From Annona cherimola (lineage: Eukaryota; Streptophyta; Magnoliopsida; Magnoliales; Annonaceae), in assembly GCA_030490835.1 (NCBI GenBank), contig CM059975.1:55109174-55173173 (forward strand): DNA of 64,000 bases, given 5' to 3'. The notes beneath the pieces are model-generated. The model was given only the letters and a program-made list of their open reading frames with translations. It was not told where the DNA came from and searched no databases. How positions within the stretch are numbered: the stretch's first letter is position 1; each line of letters opens with the position of its first letter. Below are positions 1-12,300 of the stretch, in pieces. The translations under genes were made by a program, and so were the position numbers.

Positions 1-993
1 AAAAGCTTATGGAAAAATGAAAATAAATGGAAAATTTGGATCCCTGATTGGTTCCAAATGTAGGGTTTATATCCATCCATGACTATTGTCATTAGATCTA
101 AGCATGTTTAACTCCGATTGAGGTGAAAGTTTGAAGAATAGTGTGAAACTACATGCTCTATGATCTAGGTGGATGAGATTAAGCAAGTTGATTAAGAAAA
201 GTGTTTAAGGTTAATCACTTTGATGTGCACTACAAGACAAAATAAGAGTAGAGCCAAGTGAGGTGGCTCGGTCATTAATGACCCATTTGATGAGTCATTT
301 TAGGATTAATTAGTGATAAGCTCCTATCTTGAGATGTTTAAGGGAAGTTGACATGAAATTTTTAGGGTACAACTAAGTTAGGGTACCCTACAAGATGAAT
401 GAAGTGAATTATGAGAATTATGATTAGAAAGCTGTAAAACAACTAGAATTTCATAAAATGCCATGAATTGATGTTAAGTGCTCATATCTTAGCCCATACC
501 AAGTATTTGAAGATGAAAATTTTTATGGAGAGGCAAGGGCACATTCCCTAGGTTATAAATGGATTTGATTATGTCCAATCACATGATAATTCTTGATTAG
601 CAAGGTATTATCAAAAAGGCATTTGCATTAATGAGCCCTATCTCAAGAGCATTAAATGGAAGAGATAAAAAGCAAATATGCATTAATGAGTCTTATCACA
701 TAGGGTGAAAGTGGCAACCCTAAACCTACATGGATGGTGGAGATTGAATGACAAAAATGCATTACATTTGAATGGTTTAAATTCAAGCAGAAAAATTAAA
801 TGAAAAGGAGGATTTGATGGACACTTGGATGACTCCCATTTAAGCAGCAAGTAAGAGCAATTAAATGCATTTAACCATGTTTCTTGGGGGGCAAGTAAGA
901 TATGAAATGCAGCAATATAAATAAAGGAAAGGGGGCAGCACATGGGATGTTCCAGCAGCAAGGAAGAAAGAGGAAGAAAAAAGAGAGAGAGAA

Positions 994-1032
<39 letters not shown>

Positions 1033-2383
1033 AGAAGAAGAAGAAGAAGAGATGAGGCTTTAATCAAGTGATCTCAACTATTAATCTTAATCATCCTGGT
1101 TAGTTATTATTTATTTTATGTCTTGCTTTCTAAATTAAGCAAACATCAAGTGTGAAGACCTTGATAGATGATTAGATCAAAATGATTTATAAGTTAACTT
1201 ATGTAAACCTATGTTGTAAATCTAGAATAGAAAACTAAAATATAAAAGAAATAGTAAAAAAATGATTTTTAGTATGAAATTTGTGTGGGAACTCTTGATA
1301 TTATCATTAATGGATGACCCAAGTTTTAACTTGAAATGTTAATCAGGTTGCAAATTAAAAATCTGAGAAAATCAGGCTAAATAGGGTAGAATAGTTGTCA
1401 GGATCAGCTGCACTAAATAATTTTTAATAATTTTTATATAAGGAATTTTGATTTAAATATTTTATATAATATAATATACATCATGAATATCACTCGACTA
1501 AAATAAAAATGAATTTTTGGATGAAATAAATAGAGGTAATAATTAAGCGATTCAAACTGTCCCTAAACTCATGCTTCTGTTAGTAGGGTAAAAATACATA
1601 AATAAATATAAATACTAAATATTTTGTGCTAGAAATATTTATTTTATTTAATTTATGTAGTTATTGATGTATAATAGAAATTTGAGACTTAAATACCTTG
1701 ATTTGATTATAAATAAAAAATTAGAGAAATCAGTGTGCCTGATTTCAGCAAATATCGATAGATTGGGGGAATAATTTCAAAGTTAAATTCCAGATTTTTG
1801 GAATATAATTTAGCTTGCAATAGAGATTAAAAAAGTACCTTAAGTAATTAAGAAAATGTAGTATATTAGGTGTAACTTTTGAAAGGGGTAAACAAACAAT
1901 CACTAGATTACATAGATATGTATATGTGATTGTTTAAAAGGTAGATGTGAACTTTGGAAATCTTACTTGAACTTAGTTTGTTATAATTTCAAAAAAGTAC
2001 CTCAAATTATTAAAGAGATTAAATACCCTAAATTAGGGTATTGAGCCAACAAAATAATTGACAATTAGAAAAATGAATATATGTGATTTAAGGAGATGAG
2101 AGTATTCATCTCAAAGGAAGAATTGAATAAGATTGAGGTACTAATAGTCACATATAGAATGAGACTTTATAAGGGTTGGGAAAAGTGAGATATGAACATG
2201 AATTAAATAAAGGGCAAGGCATGCAAGTATATGGGGATATGCAAGCATATAAGATGACCATTTACACTTGTTTAGGTGAAGGCAAGGAAAAGATCCAAGG
2301 ATGAGTGAACTTTCCACAACTAAGCAAGCAAACTTTTGAAAATATGGATTTCATTTCATGTGTTGAAATGTTTGAAAGGGCTA
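1..2383 (+). repeat. Ty3/gypsy-type LTR-like sequence, partial
   Basis: AT-rich sequence with no reading frame that resembles a protein. It shows the same order of landmarks as the long gypsy LTRs further right: a block near 482-528 resembling the shared U3 motif, a TATA-like TATAAATA at 916-923, and a purine-only tract at 961-1052. The left end lies outside the window; the right end is where a reversed copia LTR begins. Assignment rests on layout and short motif similarity only, so it is tentative. Confidence 0.4.
961..1052. repeat. GA/GAA purine microsatellite
   Basis: An uninterrupted purine tract of GA dinucleotides ending in GAA triplets, about 40 bases downstream of a TATA-like box. 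A purine tract at the same position relative to the TATA box is seen in the LTR at 3056 (about 4290-4360) and, on the minus strand, in the LTR ending at 40351 (about 38870-38920). It probably belongs to the LTR leader. Confidence 0.85.
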
Positions 2384-3055
2384 TGTTGGTCCTGAGTTTA
2401 TGGCAATACCCAAGAGGGGAGGGGTGAATTAGGTAATTAAAAATTCTTTGCTTAATTAGAAACTTTCTCCCTTATAAATTTAATCCCCTCGATAAAACGT
2501 CCAGCGAGTTAAAATGAGAGGGTACAGTAGAAATATAAAATACAAGCAATCAAACCACGTGAAGAGACAACAATATATAGTGGTTCGGGCAACCTTCCCT
2601 ACTGCACTCTTCCAAGCACACACTGATTGTTTCTTGGGTTCCACTATTGTATTATCAATATAGCTAAGAGAATCCACTCTCTTTTAGATTCTAGCTCTAG
2701 GGGGCTTATACAATCTCAGCACAAGTAGGTGACAAGTTTCGCTCCAATCACACGCTACTTTGCCTTCACTTGGTTTCAGTCTCTAATACCAAACCAAGTG
2801 GGAAAAACAAGTACACAATAAATAACAAAGATCTACAAGTTACAGATTGTGTAGGCAGATTTGATCGCGTAGAAGAACTTGTAGAAGCAGTTTTGGATGG
2901 AGCAGTATAGCTTTCAATAGTTTAAATGCAAAGTTCTTCTTGAAACTTCTTGTAGATCACCTAATTGCTAGAGAGAGTAGAAGGTGAGCACATTCAATGT
3001 TTTTCCAACTTCATCCACGTTCACTTGATACTCCTTAAATAATGAGAAGTAAATT
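2384..3055 (-). repeat. Partial Ty1/copia LTR, reversed
   Basis: Read on the minus strand this is the R-U5 end of an LTR related to the copia elements below: it ends in CCAACA and carries the same landmarks (the CACCCCTCCCCTCTTGGG block near the end, GCCCCCTAGAGCT, GGTTGCCCGAACCACTATA). The part upstream of the TATA region is missing, cut by the start of gypsy-A at 3056. No primer-binding site lies beyond the 2384 end, so it is a solo or 3' LTR remnant. Confidence 0.8.
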
Positions 3056-5612
3056 TGTAATACCCAGACCCAAGTAAGACTCATATAAGTGCATTTAAGG
3101 AGTAATTATGATTTATGTATGAATTGATTGATTTATAGATGATTTTCATGAATTGATGAATTTTGCAATTAGGATTTGCAATTAAGAATGGTGATTAAGA
3201 TTCATAGCCTAATGTGAGTCAAGATGACTAAAGGGGTTTAATGAGGATTAAAATATGCTAATATGGTAAGAATATTTATTTTAATTTTCATGATTTAATT
3301 AATAGAGATTTAAATGAAAATTATGGAATTATGTTGGAAATTGTAGAAAATTCATAACTTGACACCTATAAGGCTGATGGAGATGAAATTTGGAAGGTAA
3401 GCTCATCAATTTGGGCTCAACCTTCTGAGTGGATTGGATTAAAGAAAAAGTGATGAGATTAAGATGATAAATATTTACTTTAATCTCACACTCTAAGGTT
3501 ATTTTCAAAGGGTCATAACTTGATGTAGAAAAGTCAGTTTGAGATGAATTTGACACGATTGAATAAAATTATGAAATCTATGTTATGAAAGGATTGAATT
3601 AATCTAATTACTATGGAAAAGTTCTTAATCGGAAAAAGGTGTCTAGCATTGACTTTGTCCACCCAAGGCTACCATAGCATTTATGTTAAAGCAAGTAGAT
3701 TAAAATACTTGGTTTAATGCTATGAGAGGTGTCAAATGGAGGTGAATGGAGCTGGATTTTTTAGAATTATTTAAGGGTCAAATCCATGAAAAAGTAAGGG
3801 TTTAAATACATGGGTTTAAAAGCCTAAGTGTAGCTCAAATGAAGGCATAGATAAGGTGGCATTGCCATGGACGTCCAAGGGTGGATAATGCATGATATTT
3901 GGATTTTTAAAAATCCTAAAATGCATATCTAAGTAGCTAAGACCCTAGGGTAACTAATGAGACATTTAAAATTGGAAAAAGGAGCACAAAAATTTCAAAA
4001 AGCAAGCCTAATAGGGGACGCCCCTAGTGGACAACAACATACCCCATTAATAAGTGAATTTTGATGATTTTGTTAAATATTAAATAGGTATTTTACTTGG
4101 ATATAAAATTACCATGTCAACAGGGGATAAGTTAGAATTAAATTACCCTCATGACATGTGGAAAAGTGGGTCCCAATAGTAGGTTAAAAATTATAAAAAG
4201 GGGGCCTTATCCATGGGGGATGTCCACTTGAGAGGGGAAGAGAAATTTCTCAAAAATTTCTAAGTTGTGGAGCAAGTGGTGCACGTCCAAACCAGCAAGG
4301 AAAGAAAGGGAAAAGAGGAGAAAAAGAGAAGGAAAAAAGGGAAGAAAGAGAGAAGGAACCAAGCTAAGGAAGTTAGATTTAAGTTGGATTCAATTCAAGT
4401 AAGTGAAACTTAAGTTTTGTATCATTTAAATCAAGATTTCCTCTATCAAATTATGAGTCATGAATATGATTCATAATGAACCCTTAAAGGATGAGTTATG
4501 ATGCCTAAATCAAGTTGTTGTTTGATTTAAGCTTGATGATTAGGATGTAATTCATGTTCTTTTGGATTACATATGTTGATTTGGTCATTTGTTAATGATT
4601 TTAGCAAAAATGGAACTTAGGGTTTCATGAAATACCTGATTTTTCTATTTTTATGTTAAAAATTATGCAAAGAGAAGCTTAAATGGTTTATGGATGAATT
4701 GTAGGGTAAAGTATCCTAAATTAAAGACCCTTTGGACATCCTAAGTGGGTTGGATGAGATAGCCCTAAATCTGATTTTTTAGGGTATATGTATGGAAAGT
4801 CCAAACAGGGGCCAAAATAGGCACCTTACATATGGATTTTGTTGCTGTTTGTAAATAATTAATTTATGAATGTTATGGAGGGTAAATTACCCTAGGATTA
4901 AGACACTTTGAATGTCCAAAAGGGCTTCAAACGATTTGCCCTAAAACTGATTTTTAAGGACATATGTGTGGACACGTCAAAACGGGGTAAAAGGGATACC
5001 CTATATGCTTAAGATGTTACTGTTTTGAAAGCAACTAAATTTTGGAATTTAAATATGTGATAATACCCTAAATTTGGGTTAACAAAAGCATTTTAGTTTC
5101 TAAAAATTATGGCTAAAAAAACTTCCAAAATTAGACCCTAAATTATATGTTAATTAAGGAGCTTAATCATGTTGAAATTGGATGTAAGTTGTTGTGTTAA
5201 GAAATTCTAAGAAACACATAATCTATGTGTTGAAAGTTGAACGTATGTAGAGCGTATGTATGAATGGATGATGTATGACTTATGTGAAATTGCTAAAATA
5301 TAAAAATGCATGAATATGTGATGAAATGCATAAGGATGTTGTTGTATGGATGATTTTTTATTATCTCAAAATTTGAGATTTATTTATGAAGTTTAAAACG
5401 TCACTTATGTGCTTAAAATGAGCATTGAAGTAGGAAAAATGAAAAATGGATGAAAAATGATAAATGAGAGATATAAATCCCCATATCTTGAATTATGAAT
5501 GATTAATATGTGATTATCCTAAATATGGGTTAAAAATGAAATATGGAATGGATGATGTGATGCACAAGTGAATGTGTGTATGTATGTCCAACTTGAAGAT
5601 TCAAGTTGGTTA
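3056..5612 (+). repeat. gypsy-A 5' LTR, first part
   Basis: Begins TGTAATACCC and continues after the copia-1 insertion at 14405-15626, giving an LTR of about 3.78 kb. The shared U3 motif lies at 3350-3398 (TCATAACTT...ACCTATAAGG...GATGAAATTTGG). The last five bases, GGTTA at 5608-5612, are the target duplication made by copia-1. No coding sequence is seen. Confidence 0.8.
4192..4199 (+). promoter_or_regulatory. TATA box of the gypsy-A LTR
   Basis: TATAAAAA followed by a G-rich stretch and, about 100 bases on, the purine-rich leader tract. The same TATA-then-purine-tract order occurs in the LTR of gypsy-D (TATATAA on the minus strand at 39011-39017), which supports a real promoter and U3/R boundary. 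Confidence 0.55.
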
Positions 5613-5750
5613 TGTTGGAAATATGTGGAAAACAAGTTAAATCTATGTTTTGATGATTAACAAATCAATTTGAGTAAGTCTTGGCTACTAACATGTTTGT
5701 GGAAGTGATTAAGGCATATACATTTGAAGAAAGTAGAGCATGGAAGGCCA

Positions 5751-6031
5751 AGTCGTTCCCCAAGTCGACCCCAACATCGACTTCAAAGAGCCAAATCCGT
5801 CCAGAGTTGAAAATGGGAGAAGAACAAGTGAAGTCGCAGGCCAAGTCGACTCCACTTGCGACTTGGGAAGCCAAGTCGCAAACGAAGTCGACTCCAGCAT
5901 CGACTTCAGTCGGGAAAATCACTCCAAATCTGAATTTGGGATGGAAGAATGCCAAAGTCGCAAACGAAGTCGACTCCAGTTGCGACTTGGGCGAAGTCAC
6001 GGACGAAGTCGACCCCAAGTTCGACTTGATG
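5751..6031. repeat. AAGTCGAC palindromic repeat cluster 1 (copia-1 5' LTR)
   Basis: Five AAGTCGAC cores (SalI-type GTCGAC palindrome), several flanked by CCAAGTCGCA on the left and TGCGACTTGG on the right. These two decamers are reverse complements, so each unit is a nested imperfect palindrome. CpG-rich in an otherwise AT-rich region. Confidence 0.9.
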
Positions 6032-6383
6032 CTCTCAAGCTCAAAGATGCAGTTTCAAGTTCATTCCAAGAGTCAACTTGAGTGTTCTCAAAACCAAATC
6101 AAAGGTGCAAGATCAACTTAAATCTATCAAGTCCAAAGCAAAGATTCAAGCATGCTCCAAGATGAAGAAATAATCAAGTCATGAAGATCAATATGAATCA
6201 AAAGCAAGCAAGGTGCATGAATCTACCATGCAAGATTCAAGTTCTTCAAAGATTCACAAGGTTCAAGCTAATCCAAGAAGAATCAAAGAAAAGCTCTTCA
6301 AGAATCACAAGATCTACAAGTATAAGGAGCCATTCTAGAATGAAAGCAAATCAATGAGGATCAAAGCATATTTTGCAAAGACC

Positions 6384-6655
6384 AAGTCAAGTCGCAACCC
6401 AAGTCGACTCCATAATCGACTTGAGTTGAAGTCTGAAGCCAAAGTCGACTCAACACTCAGACTTGGAACCTGACAAGGTGAAGTCGCACCCGAAGTCGAC
6501 TTCACCTGCGACTTGGGTCAAGTCGATGCCCAAGTCGACCCGATCTGAAACTTGAAGTCGCAAACCGAAGGCGAAGTCGCACCCAAAGTCGACTCCATCT
6601 GCGACTTGGGCGAAGTCGCATCCGAAGTCGACTCCGCCTGCGACTTGGGTCGCAA
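6384..6655. repeat. AAGTCGAC palindromic repeat cluster 2 (copia-1 5' LTR)
   Basis: Six more AAGTCGAC cores with the same flanking GAAGTCGCA and TGCGACTTGG arms, ending about 75 bases upstream of the TATA box. The position next to the core promoter suggests a regulatory or CpG-island role. Confidence 0.9.
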
Positions 6656-6731
6656 CGATCGGATAATTTTCGAATGTTGGCGCATTAAATGCGCGCCACC
6701 TACCTTCTAACGTTCGGATTCCCTCCAAAAT

Positions 6732-6739
6732 TATAAAAG
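6732..6739 (+). promoter_or_regulatory. TATA box, copia-1 5' LTR
   Basis: TATAAAAG in the context CTCCAAAATTATAAAAGGCA. The same box in similar context is in the other copia LTRs at 13757, 42888, 48865 and (as TATAAATA) 51453. It marks the likely transcription start of the element. Confidence 0.7.
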
Positions 6740-7376
6740 GCATTCATGGTGGACGAGGGAAGTAGCTGAGAATCATTAAGTGTGCTTAACTCCTATATTC
6801 AAGAGCTCTAAAGAGATCAAGCCATTCAAAGAGGAAGAACTTTGCTTCAAATTGCAAGAGCTACATTTCTGAATCTTCAAAGCCTACATTACGAGTTCTT
6901 CTCTACGCCAAATTGCTTCTACACATCTGTAAAGTGTAGACTCCTTTTTGTTATTTCATTTTGTTGTATTGAACTTGATTTAGTTTGAGGAACTAAGATC
7001 AAGTGTAAGCAAAGCAGTGTGTGATTGGAGTGGAACTCATCACCTACTTGTGCTGTGTTGTGTTGAAGCCCCCTAGAGCTGGAATCTAGAAGAGAGCAGC
7101 GACTCTAATTGTATTTGAAGAATACAATAGTGGAACCCAAGTCACAAGGAGTGTGAGCTTGGAAGAGTGGAGTAGGGAGGTTGCCCGAACCACTATAAAA
7201 ATCTTGTGTGCTTGATTTATATTTCTGCTCTCTATATTATATTGCTTTCCATTTCGTTTCTTCATTAAGGGGACTAGATTAATCAGAGGTAAAGTTTCTG
7301 TTTAAGTTATAAATTTTTAAATACCCAATTCACCCCTCCCCTCTTGGGTAATTGCCATCAACTCGGGACCAACAAG

Positions 7377-7388
7377 TGGTATCAGAGC
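7377..7388 (+). promoter_or_regulatory. Primer-binding site, initiator tRNA-Met (copia-1)
   Basis: TGGTATCAGAGC two bases after the LTR end, the standard match to the 3' end of plant initiator tRNA-Met used by Ty1/copia elements for minus-strand DNA synthesis. Confidence 0.9.
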
Positions 7389-7422
7389 AGGTCTTTGAGT
7401 TAAACCAAAGAGATCCAATCAC

Positions 7423-9292
7423 ATGGCATCCCAATCTACTTCCGTTCCCGCTTTTGCTGAGGGCCAATCATTTACTAGGCCACCATTGTTTGATGGGAAC
7501 AATTTCGGCTATTGGAAGCTTCGAATGAAGCAGCTCATCATGGCTACCGACATGGACTCTTGGATTGCAATCCAAGATGGTGTAACATTGCCTATAGATG
7601 AAAAAGCTTCCAAGTGGACCGAAGAGGAAGTAAGAACTGTAAAGAGCAATGCTAAAGCTATGAACTCACTATTTTGTGCTCTTACAACTTCTGAGTATGA
7701 TAGAGTATCTTCTTGTCTAACCGCTAAAGAAATATGGGATACTCTAACATCTATTTATGAAGGAACCTCCCAAGTCCAAGGACTAGGAGAAATATTTTGA
7801 TAGGAGAATTGGAAAGCTTTAAAATGCTAGATACAGAGAATATTTCTGAAATGTTTGCTAGATTCTCTAAAATTACTAACGCTTTGAAAGGTCTTGGAAA
7901 GGCTATCTCTGAATCTGAACAGATCATGAAGATCCTAAGAGCTCTACCAGATTCATGGACTCCAAAGATTACAGCAATAGAAGAAGCAAAAGACCTAAAC
8001 ACCTTAAAGCTAGAAGACCTTATTAGCTCATTAATGTCACATGAGCTAATCAAGAAAAGGAATGAGGATCAACACAAAGGAAAGAGAACTATTGCACTAA
8101 AGGCCACCCGTAACTCAGAAGAGTCTACCTCCTCGTCTAATAATGGTGATGAAGATATTGCACTTCTTACTCGCAAATTTTGAAAATTTGTGAGAAAAGA
8201 AAAGAACCTCAAAGACTTCAAAGAAAGACCACAAAGAGAGAAGAAGAAGGAGGTTACAAAATGCTATAGATGCGGGGGCGTGGGACATATGCAAGCTCAA
8301 TGTCCTACACCGGAAGAGAGATCAAAGGATCAACAAGAAAGGAGGGAAAGATATGAAGGCAGAAAATACCAAAGGCCAAAGGGAAGAGGCATGTATGTTA
8401 ATGAAGAGACTTCATCAACAAGCAGCTCTTCAACCGACGACAATGATGCAGCAAATTGTGCAAGAATATGCTGCATGGCGCGGATCGAACAAGAAGAAGA
8501 CTTGTTATGTTTAAACACAACTGAAGTTTTGGAGGAACAAACCATCTCAACAAAATGCACGAGCAATGAAGAGGTAACTTCCAAACCTTTCTATTCTCAA
8601 TCAAATTATTCTTCTTTTCATGAATGTCTCAAATGTGCTGAATTAGAAGACTACAAATTACTTATGATTCATTATATGAGGAAATCAAAAAGCTAGGAAA
8701 CAAGTTGTCATTGAAGAGACAACAATGTAACTTCGTTATTATTGAAAATGGAAAACTAGCTGAAAAATCAAAAAAACTGAAAGAAGAAAATGAATCATTG
8801 ATAAATGAGATAGAAAATTTGAAAAAGGAGAACGAATCATTAAATGAATCATTAGCAAAGTTCTCTAATCCTGGAGAAAATGTAAAGATGTTTTTGAATA
8901 TGACTGCTCAAACAAATAAAAGAGGTCTTGGATATTATACATTTGAGCAAAAAGGAAGTGGCAAATCAAATGTGCCAACACTTGGGAAATGTCAAACCAA
9001 AATTGCACCAATATACAAGCCAAGAAGGAAAAATGTTATGTGGACTAGAAGACCAACATTTGAACCAAAATATACTTGGAGGTCTACTCCTAGATTACCA
9101 TTGACTTGCAATTTCTGCAACAAAATGGGTCATAAAGCCTACAAGTGCAACTTTAAGAAATTATATGACCATGGTGCAAAATTAGTTTGGGTTCCAAGAA
9201 ACACAAGATTTGGGCTTTCTAAATTAGAACAACAAAAATTGAAGCATATTACTAACCCAAATGGACCCATAAAATGGGTACCAAAGAGATAA
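7423..9292 (+). pseudogene. gag: gag of copia-1, broken
   Basis: Encodes the capsid/nucleocapsid protein of a SIRE-type element. The start ATG at 7423 matches the starts at 43579 and 52206. Visible parts: N-terminal capsid region (RPPLFDGNNFGYWKLRM), CCHC knuckle CYRCGGVGHMQAQC at 8262-8303, a leucine/glutamate-rich coiled coil at about 8705-8870, and a second knuckle CNFCNKMGHKAYKC at 9107-9148. Damage: a lost G in a G-run near 7780, an in-frame TGA at 8181-8183 that copia-2 shares, and a lost A near 8650. The frame ends at TAA 9290-9292, just inside the GT...CAG linker described in the findings. The intact relative at 52206 has about 600 codons. Confidence 0.92.
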
Positions 9293-9314
9293 GATTTGGT
9301 TGTTTATTTTTCAG
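9278..9314 (+). other. GT...CAG gag-pol linker, intron-like (copia-1)
   Basis: A 37-base segment starting GTACC at a codon boundary of gag and ending TTTTTCAG at a codon boundary of pol. It contains the gag stop. Removing it joins gag and pol in one frame. The equivalent segments are 45436-45472 (37 nt) and 53988-54028 (41 nt). Plant introns are usually longer than about 60 nt, so splicing is an inference. Confidence 0.4.
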
Positions 9315-12300
9315 ATATGTTTCAAGGCAAAGGCAAACAATGTATGGTTCATGGACAGCGGTTGTTCAAGGCATATGACCGGAGAAAGAAGTCTATTTCA
9401 CAAACTTAAGCCTTGCAATGACGGAACGGTTGCCTTTGGTAATAATGAGAAAGGTAAAATTAAAGGTAAAAGAAACATTTATAGTATTTCAAATGCATGT
9501 ATGGAAGATGTTTTGTTTGTTGAAGGACTCAAGCATAACCTAATGAGCATTAGTCAATTATGTGACAAAGGATACAAGGTTGTGTTTGAATCATCTATAT
9601 GTAATGTATTTGATGGAGAACATATCATGTTTAGTGGAAAAAGACATGGAAATATATATTTGGTTTCACTTGACGAATTAGATGGTCAATGTCTAATGGC
9701 CATTGATAATGATCCATGGGTTTGGCATAAAAGGCTTGGACATATAAACATGGGAAATATAAAGACCCTATGAAAAAAGAGTTTGGTAGAAGGATTACCA
9801 AAGTTGAAATATGACAAGGATAAAATTTGCAAGGCGTGTCAATTATCAAAACAACCTAAGATGCCTTTCTCTACCAAAAAGGAAATCTCCACCACTAGGC
9901 CACTTGAATTGCTACACATGGATCTATATGGGCCATCCGATATTTTAACCATTGGTGGAAAGAAATATGTATTTGTTATTGTTGATGATTTTTCAAGATT
10001 CACATGGATAATTCTCTTAGCTAGCAAAGATGAAGCCTTCCCTATGTTTTCAACTTTTGTAAATTTGGTGCAAAATAAAAAATAAAGTACTATTATGACT
10101 ATAAGAAGTGATCATGGTGGTGAATTTGAAAACAAACGATTCATAGAGTTATGTAATGAAAAAGTAATTCATCACACATTTTCTGCACCAAGAACTCCAC
10201 AACAAAATGGAGTAGTTGAAAGGAAAAACAGAACTATACAAGAGATGGCTAGAACAATGCTAAATGAGAGCAAATTATCCAAGAAATTTTGGGGTGAAGC
10301 TGTGAGTACAGCTTGTCATGTTTTGAATCGAGTTACCATTAGAGCAATCTTGAAAAAGACCCCATATGAACTATGGAAAGGAAGGAAACCGAATATTTCT
10401 TATTTTCATGCTTTTGGATGCACATGCTATGTTTTGAACAATGGAAAAACCAACTTGGGAAAATTAGATGCTAAAAGTGATGAGGCAATATTCCTTGGGT
10501 ACTCATCAAATAGCAAAGCATATAGAGTATTCAATAAACGAAACCAAGTTGTAGAAGAGTCCATACATGTTGTTTTTGATGAAACTAACCCATGCTACAA
10601 AAGAAAAGATGATCTAAGTGATACAGATGATGTAGCAAGCAATTTTGAAAAACTGCATGTGGAAAAGCAAGAAGATTCAATGGAGGAAAGGGTAAGTGAA
10701 GGTAATAATTATAAACCTCCAACTGATTTGAAATTCAAACATGCCCATCCAATTGAACAAGTTATAGGGAATGTGTATGAAGGTGTAAAAACTAGAAGGT
10801 CAAAGCAAAATGTTTGTGGACAATACGCCTTTGTATCTAAAATTGAACCATCCAATATTGATCAAGCTCTTGATGATGAAAACTGGATTACAGCAATGCA
10901 AGAAGAGCTAAATCAATTTGAAAGAAATCAAGTTTGGCACCTTGTTCCTAGACCAAACGATTGTACTGTTATTGGCACCAAGTGGGTCTTTATGAACAAA
11001 TTAGATGAAAGTGGACTTGTAGTGAGAAACAAAGCTAGACTTGTGGCAAAAGGATACTCACAAGAAGAAGGAATAGATTTTGAGGAATCCTATGCTCCGG
11101 TTGCTAGATTGGAAGTAATTCGCATCTTACTAACTTTTGCATCTCACATGAACTTTAAATTGTTTCAAATGGATGTTAAAAGCGCATTTTTGAATGGATA
11201 TATAAATGAAGAGGTGTATGTAGAACAACCACCTGGATTTGAGGAAAAAGATCAATCTAAATTTGTATACAAGTTAACCAAAGCATTATATGGATTAAAA
11301 CAAGCTCCAAGGGCTTGGTATGATAGACTAAGCAAATTTCTGATTGATCATGATTTTCAAAAAGGAAAGGTAGACACCACTTTGTTTATCAAATATAAAG
11401 AAAAGGATATATTGATCATTCAAATTTATGTTGATGATATCATTTTCGGTGCTACTAATGAGACTCTTTGTCAAGAATTTTCTGAGCTTATGCAGAAAGA
11501 ATTTGAGATGAGCATGATGGGAGAGCTAAACTTCTTCCTTGGACTGCAAATCAAGCAATTAAATGAAGGAATCTTCATCAACCAGTCCAAGTATATCAAA
11601 GAAATGCTGAAGAAGTTTGGCATGGAAAATAGCAAAGGAGCAAACACGCCAATGAGCTCAACAATCAAAATCGACAAAGATGAAAAAGGAAAAACAATTG
11701 ATTTAAAATTGTATAGAAGCATGATAGGTTCTTTATTATATTTAACTGCTTCTAGGCCTGATATATTGTGTAGTGTGTGTATGTGCTCTAGATTTTAATC
11801 ATGTCCAAAAGAATCACACTTGGTAGCTGTGAAAAGAATTTTCAGATACCTAGTTGACACTACCAATATAGGACTTTGGTATCCAAAGGGCTCTAATTTT
11901 GATCTAATCGGCTACTCGGATGTGGATTTTGCCGGTTACAAGGTAGATAGAAAAAGCACTAGTGGAACATGTCAATTTCTTGGGAACATGTTGGTTTCAT
12001 GGTTTTCAAGAAAACAAACTAGTGTTGCTCTATCTACGGCGGAAGCCGAATACATTGCCGCCGGGAGCTGTTGTGCCCAATTACTTTGGATGAAACAGCA
12101 ACTTAGGGACTATGACATTGATTTTAAAGATATACCCATTAAATGTGATAATACTAGTGCCATATGTTTAACTAAAAATTCAGTATTGCATTCTAGGACC
12201 AAACATATAGACCTTAGACATCATTTTATTAGAGAACATGTGGAAAATCATGATATATGTCTAGTATATGTAAGAACAGAGGATCAAGTTGCAGACATAT

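Larger units (their letters stand above)
5613..7374 (+). repeat. copia-1 5' LTR
   Basis: Bounded by the 6-bp inverted ends TGTTGG and CCAACA. U3 contains two clusters of AAGTCGAC-centred palindromic repeats; TATA box at 6732-6739; a C-rich block just before the end. The apparent reading frames on both strands between about 5665 and 6743 are translations of these repeats and not genes. Confidence 0.97.

Noticed and set aside
5751..6655. CRISPR-like array of short repeats
   Set aside because: Repeats are irregularly spaced, palindromic and inside plant retrotransposon LTRs; there are no unique equal-length spacers and no cas genes.
5665..6743. Overlapping frames on both strands with repeats such as GVDFGCDF and KSQTKSTP (also at 12615-13768, 41909-42935, 47887-48912, 50646-51419)
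   Set aside because: They translate the AAGTCGAC palindromic repeats of the copia LTRs. Frames on both strands arise because the repeat is palindromic and lacks stops; no start context or domain supports them.
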